From the NCBI RefSeq assembly GCF_041346925.1, contig NZ_CP166840.1:992001-1056000 (forward strand): a stretch of 64,000 nt of DNA, read 5' to 3'. The stretch comes from Agaribacterium sp. ZY112 (lineage in GTDB: Bacteria; Pseudomonadota; Gammaproteobacteria; Pseudomonadales; Cellvibrionaceae). A model generated the notes under the pieces. That model was not told where the DNA came from and ran no database searches. It saw nothing but the letters and a program-made list of their open reading frames with translations. The translations under genes and the position numbers were made by a program. Positions 60,028 through 64,000 of this stretch are shown here, piece after piece. The first letter of the stretch is position 1. Every line of letters starts with the position of its first letter.

Positions 60028-62391
60028 TTATTTCTTATCACCCTGTTGGTAACGTTTTGGGTATAAACCGGAATTAAGCAGTTTTGCAGCTTGCACCATT
60101 TCGGGATAAGGAATATCCGTTACTGAGACAAAACCAACATTGTAATTCTCTCCGTCATAGGCGCGGCCTGTAATGGGGGAATCAACATATTGGAACCAGT
60201 GAGCGCCGACCATGTTGGGGTGCTCAACAACGGTTTTCATGTAGTCGAGGTACATTTTAGCTCTGTCTGCTTGGCTTGAAGCTTGTGTGAGGCCTGGGTG
60301 GAAGACTCCAGTATCGGAGCGCGAGCCAATATGGAACTCACCAATTAAGGTGGGCAGGTCTAGCTCTTCTAAGAAACTCCAGCGTTTTTTCTGCAAGCCT
60401 TCTTCATAGATATTAAAACTTAATACATCGCTGTATTTCACAGCAGCGCTGATGGTTTCTTGTGGCATGCCCCAGCTGGCCATACGCGCACCCATGTAAA
60501 GGTGATTTGGTAGAGCTTCGGCAATGGCATCGTGTACAACACGGAAGTATTCATTGCTGATCATATTGAGCATGCTCGACATATCGGCAATTAATGCGTC
60601 GTTATAGCTCTCAAACTCTACTCCATCAGCGAGTACTTGCCATGAAGCAATCTCTGTTTGCCAAGCGTCATTTAGCTTGCCAATATCGTTAGCGTATTTC
60701 TCTCGCAACCACGAGGCAAAGTGGCGTTTGGCAGGGCTCTCAGCCGCCGCTCTAGATAGTGCATTAACGATCACACCATAGCGCTGCTGAATAGTACCCT
60801 TAGGTCGACCCCAGCTCTTTTCATTATCTACAAAAATACCTACACACCACGGTGAGGCTTGAATTTCTTTAGCGATAATATCGATGGTTACCTTCGCTCG
60901 ATGCACAAATTCAGGGTCAAAGGCATCTGGCAGCGGAGACCATACTTCATCACCCGAGGTGAGCGTTTTGTAATCGCCAATAATCCAGCCATTGGCAAAA
61001 TAAGGTACTTTTTCATTGGGGTAAAACGCCGGGTCAACCCAGTTACCCATAGAGGTGAAGCCCCAGTTTTGCATGCGGTCTAAGGTTGTTTCTTCCCACT
61101 GGCGAATATAGGACTCAGGCTCTGTTTGGCCGTAGCGGCGCTCTAAGTTGGCACGATAGAAACTATAGGTTTCACCACTGCTTACAGGGCCGATTAGTAC
61201 TGAGCGGCGATAGCCAAAATGCTCGCCTAGATCGTCGTCATAGCTTGGTAGCCACTCGAACATATTGTGGCGCAGATCAGATGAAACATAGCGCGATTGG
61301 CGATATTGTTCAGCGACAGGCACGATGTTTAAGCTGTCTTCAGGCGTGGTTTCATTGGGGTCTATATAGCGAACTTTATCATCGGAGAAATCGGCTCCGG
61401 TCAGGGTACTAAGGTTGGCCATACGAACATTGGCTAAACCGTGAGAGAAGAATAAATAGCCTTCTGGGTCTATCATCCACCATTGGCCATCAATCTTTTG
61501 GGTGCGGAAGTAACCAGTAGCCTCGTATTTAGGGCCGTCTTTCCAGCCGCCAAAACGGCTGCGGTCTTTCATTAACCCTTGATTGAGCTCGGCCAGCTCT
61601 TTGTCGGCAGCGGCTTTTAGCTCTTCATCGCTGCTAATTTTTATGGGGTAGTCTTGCTGAGCGTTTTGGCCATAGCGATCGACCAGCTTTTCTAAATACG
61701 TGCTGTTGTTATACGTTGGGTTTTTACGCAGGCGGATATTGTCGATAACGACTTGCTTTTCGAGCACGTTGCCACGGACAAAAAAGCTAATGTTGGTGAC
61801 TTGATCCAGCGGCATGTTTTTATCGCCGTAGCGCCATACCAAAAGCGTTTCGTCACTCTTCCAAGGTGCGGGTTGTTCGCGCAGGCCGGTTTCAAGATCT
61901 TTAAAGCGGCCTTTGATCACGCCGTAATAGGTGCCTGATTCACCAACCCCAATGCTTGCACTGCGGCGGCCGTGAATAGGCTCTGGATCACCTGCATTGG
62001 TTAGCTCAAGATAAAGCTGAATACTGTTCTTACCAGTATTGTGTACATCAAAGGCAATATGCACTTCATCGTATTGTTCCCAGTTCCAAGGTTCAGTTGT
62101 GGTGATGGTCGCTGTCGGGCGATACTCCGTAGCCCCAAAATCTATTTTTAGAGCTTTACCTTGGCCACTTGGGCTATCAATGAGTGCGCTTTTGGCATCC
62201 TCGCCACTGTAGCTAAAACGTGGGTCGATCTTGTCAAAGTCGAGAATATGTTCAACGACAGGGTAGCTATCGTTGCTTGTTGTATCGATGGGGGTGCCAG
62301 GTTCGGTGCTCTTATCTGATGAGCATGCGCTTAAACCGAGGCTTGCAACGAGGGCAAGTAAGGCGAGTTTATTATAAGTGTTATACGGCAT
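60028..62391 (-). CDS. GH50 beta-agarase lipoprotein
   Basis: 787 residues. MPYNTYNKLALLALVASLGLSAC is a lipoprotein signal. Residues about 60-230 form a carbohydrate-binding-like beta-domain, and residues about 270-780 are a GH50 TIM barrel: FGGWKDGPKYEATGYFRTQKID, GYLFFSHGLANVRMANL, acid/base Glu in FVDNEKSWGRP and nucleophile Glu in TLIGEFHIGSRSD. GH50 enzymes cleave agarose to neoagaro-oligosaccharides, mainly neoagarobiose. GGAGATAG precedes the ATG at 62391. It stands alone, with no other agar-pathway gene in view. Confidence 0.95.
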   Translation of the reverse strand: MPYNTYNKLALLALVASLGLSACSSDKSTEPGTPIDTTSNDSYPVVEHILDFDKIDPRFSYSGEDAKSALIDSPSGQGKALKIDFGATEYRPTATITTTEPWNWEQYDEVHIAFDVHNTGKNSIQLYLELTNAGDPEPIHGRRSASIGVGESGTYYGVIKGRFKDLETGLREQPAPWKSDETLLVWRYGDKNMPLDQVTNISFFVRGNVLEKQVVIDNIRLRKNPTYNNSTYLEKLVDRYGQNAQQDYPIKISSDEELKAAADKELAELNQGLMKDRSRFGGWKDGPKYEATGYFRTQKIDGQWWMIDPEGYLFFSHGLANVRMANLSTLTGADFSDDKVRYIDPNETTPEDSLNIVPVAEQYRQSRYVSSDLRHNMFEWLPSYDDDLGEHFGYRRSVLIGPVSSGETYSFYRANLERRYGQTEPESYIRQWEETTLDRMQNWGFTSMGNWVDPAFYPNEKVPYFANGWIIGDYKTLTSGDEVWSPLPDAFDPEFVHRAKVTIDIIAKEIQASPWCVGIFVDNEKSWGRPKGTIQQRYGVIVNALSRAAAESPAKRHFASWLREKYANDIGKLNDAWQTEIASWQVLADGVEFESYNDALIADMSSMLNMISNEYFRVVHDAIAEALPNHLYMGARMASWGMPQETISAAVKYSDVLSFNIYEEGLQKKRWSFLEELDLPTLIGEFHIGSRSDTGVFHPGLTQASSQADRAKMYLDYMKTVVEHPNMVGAHWFQYVDSPITGRAYDGENYNVGFVSVTDIPYPEMVQAAKLLNSGLYPKRYQQGDKK

Positions 62392-62493
62392 CGCTATCTC
62401 CATGTCGCCGAGCGGTAATGAGGTGTTGACTCTATAGATTAGCTTAAGGCTTGTCGACAGCGCTTGTAGTTACGCTGTCGGTACAAGGTGCTG

Positions 62494-64000
62494 CTAGTCA
62501 AACATATTCATTAACGAGCTTAGCGTCTCGGCGCCTTTTTTGTCGATCTGCTCTTGGCTGGCTTGGGCAAAACCTTCTAGCTCTATATCTTCTTCAGGGA
62601 TCTCTTCAAGAAAGCGACTGGGCGTGGTGCTTTGTTTTTCGCCAAATTGTTTACGGGTGCCGGCCATGGTTAGTGTGAGGGTTTTTTTCGCACGGGTAAT
62701 GCCCACGTAAGTGAGGCGGCGCTCTTCTTCGATATTATCTTCTTCGATGCTGGAGCGGTGAGGAAGTAATTCCTCTTCAAAGCCAACTAAGAAGACATGG
62801 GGGAATTCAAGGCCTTTACTGGCATGCAAGGTCATTAACTGCACGCGATCGCTATCGTCTTCCTCTTCTTGCCGGTCGAGCATGTCGCGCAATAATAGCT
62901 TGGAAATAGCGTCATTCAGCTTGGCCTCATTATCGGCGTGCTCGTCTTCATTGCGCTCTAAGGTGAATTTAATAGAGTCAATTAAGGTGTATACGTTCTC
63001 CCAGCGCTTTTCAGCTACTTTGGGAGAGCTGGCGTTTTGGTGCAACCAGCCTTCGTAGTCGATGTCTTCGAGCATCTCCTGAATGGCACCAATAGGCTCA
63101 TTGTTGTGGCAGTTGTTTTTAACGTGCTCGAGCCATAGGGCAAAGTCGCGTACTCGCTGGTGGCTCTTTTCTGGTAAAACTGAGGCTGCACCGAGCTCTG
63201 TACAGGCGCTGAGCAGACCGATATCACGCTCGGTGCTGTAACGGCCAAGGGCTTCGAGAGTCGAGGTGCCTATTTGCCGTCTAGGCGTATTAATGACTCG
63301 TAAAAAGGCGTTATCGTCATCAGGGTTGACCAGTAAGCGCAAGTAGGCCATCACGTCTTTCACCTCAGCTCGCGCAAAAAAGCTGGTGCCACCACTGATG
63401 TTGTAAGGCACTTGGTGGTGTTGCAGTTTTAGTTCGAGTAAACGGCTCTGGTGATTGCCTCGGTACAAAATAGCAAAGTCTTTAAAACCTAAACCGCGAC
63501 GCATTTTCTGAGTCAGGATTTCAGTGGCTACGCGCTCGGCTTCGGAGTCTTCACTGGGGCAGCGGATGGCGCGAATAGGCTCGCCCAAACCTAAGTCAGA
63601 CCATAGGGTCTTATCGAAATCATGGGGGTTATTACTGATAACTTCATTGGCTACCCGTAAAATTCGAGCTGTTGAACGGTAGTTCTGCTCCAGCTTAATG
63701 ACTTCAAGGCTAGGGAAGTCTTTTTTAAGTAGCACTAAGTTTTCAGGTCTTGCGCCGCGCCAAGCATAAATACTTTGGTCGTCATCGCCGACCACGGTTA
63801 GCGCACCACGGTGGCCAATAAGTTGCTTAACAAGTTCGTATTGGCTGGAGTTGGTATCTTGGTACTCATCGACCAGTAAGTAGCGAATACGCTGGCGCCA
63901 ACGTCCGAGTACCTCTTCGTTGTTTAAAAACAGCTGAGTAGGTAGGCGAATGAGGTCATCGAAATCAACAGCATTATATGCGCGCAAGGCATTGTTGTAG
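62494..64000 (-). CDS. rep: ATP-dependent DNA helicase Rep (UvrD family), N-terminus cut by window end
   Basis: The C-terminal 502 or so codons of a UvrD/Rep-type helicase; the frame continues past the window edge. Visible: NAVDFDDLI, motif II VDEYQDT, motif III VGDDDQSIYAWRGA, motif IV LEQNYRST, motif V TLHASKGLEFPHVFLVGFEEELLPHR and motif VI EERRLTYVGITRAKK. GTSFFARAEVKDVMAYLRLLVNPDDDNAFLRVINTPRR matches Rep closely. Rep is a 3'-5' helicase at the replication fork. The Walker A part lies outside. Confidence 0.92.
   Translation of the reverse strand, partial: YNNALRAYNAVDFDDLIRLPTQLFLNNEEVLGRWRQRIRYLLVDEYQDTNSSQYELVKQLIGHRGALTVVGDDDQSIYAWRGARPENLVLLKKDFPSLEVIKLEQNYRSTARILRVANEVISNNPHDFDKTLWSDLGLGEPIRAIRCPSEDSEAERVATEILTQKMRRGLGFKDFAILYRGNHQSRLLELKLQHHQVPYNISGGTSFFARAEVKDVMAYLRLLVNPDDDNAFLRVINTPRRQIGTSTLEALGRYSTERDIGLLSACTELGAASVLPEKSHQRVRDFALWLEHVKNNCHNNEPIGAIQEMLEDIDYEGWLHQNASSPKVAEKRWENVYTLIDSIKFTLERNEDEHADNEAKLNDAISKLLLRDMLDRQEEEDDSDRVQLMTLHASKGLEFPHVFLVGFEEELLPHRSSIEEDNIEEERRLTYVGITRAKKTLTLTMAGTRKQFGEKQSTTPSRFLEEIPEEDIELEGFAQASQEQIDKKGAETLSSLMNMFD

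Noticed and set aside
60859..61412. Plus-strand ORFs of 74 and 108 codons opposite the agarase gene.
   Set aside because: They are antisense to a well-conserved GH50 gene, lack ribosome sites, and show no recognisable sequence.

Overview
This 64 kb window is chromosomal DNA from a marine, heterotrophic Gammaproteobacterium. It most resembles the agar- and polysaccharide-degrading Cellvibrionales lineages (Saccharophagus, Teredinibacter, Agaribacterium type). That placement is inferred from a GH50 beta-agarase lipoprotein, a TonB receptor / tryptophan-halogenase / SapC trio, serine-proline linkers in exported proteins, and gammaproteobacterial gene orders such as ubiA-phoB-phoR and oxyR-recG. 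I see no rRNA, CRISPR array, prophage, transposase or plasmid functions. One tRNA-Arg is present.

Layout. 0-2.6 kb: the tail of a membrane protein, a globin, a structured intergenic repeat (copy A), yaaA, and a CheY-like regulator with an unassigned C-terminus. 2.8-9.0 kb: a catabolic island with two AraC-type regulators, an exported M19-dipeptidase-like protein, an exported amidohydrolase and an OprB-like porin; the divergent promoter region carries a near-perfect 31-bp-spaced direct repeat. 9.1-13.1 kb: methyltransferase, EamA exporter, FKBP isomerase, and a beta-propeller lipoprotein. 13.3-16.7 kb: an envelope-stress-like operon, MipA/OmpV - DUF3019 - response regulator - sensor kinase. 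16.9-19.7 kb: LysR and a DUF3360 permease, followed by an attenuator-like hairpin set. 20-22.1 kb: a PhyH-type 2-oxoglutarate oxygenase and a peptidylglycine-lyase-like beta-propeller, with repeat copy B between them. 22.3-26.4 kb: an exported TPR-like protein, a sensor kinase with a TPR-like sensor region, and a response regulator. 26.4-34.4 kb: esterase lipoprotein, cytochrome c, the TonB receptor - halogenase - SapC unit, and pirin. 34.6-46 kb: LysR, hydrolase, rluE-like, VOC protein, phoR-phoB behind tandem Pho boxes, ubiA, an HU-like protein, a DAACS symporter, and two tandem YbaK-HDOD fusions. 46-53 kb: recG-oxyR, an SDR-like protein, hemH, and a double-FHA membrane protein. 53.4-57 kb: two tandem S41-protease lipoproteins plus a small lipoprotein, closed by an unusual alternative-hairpin palindrome. 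57-64 kb: mutarotase-like protein, tRNA-Arg, cytochrome c5, DUF2750, YbaK, GH50 agarase, and a rep-like helicase cut by the window end.

How it fits together. Much of the window is about sensing the envelope and feeding on polymers and peptides: outer-membrane receptor and porin, exported hydrolases, three two-component systems and several LysR/AraC switches. Around this lie ordinary housekeeping genes.

The signals least explained by known annotation are: (1) the dispersed structured repeat whose terminal arms differ between copies yet stay self-complementary; (2) the oxygenase + PAL-like lyase pair, which would make chemical sense as a hydroxylate-then-cleave system; (3) the M19-like enzyme lacking half its usual metal ligands; and (4) two alternative-hairpin sites, downstream of DUF3360 and of the S41 cluster. 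All assignments come from reading the sequence and recalling families; no database search was run.
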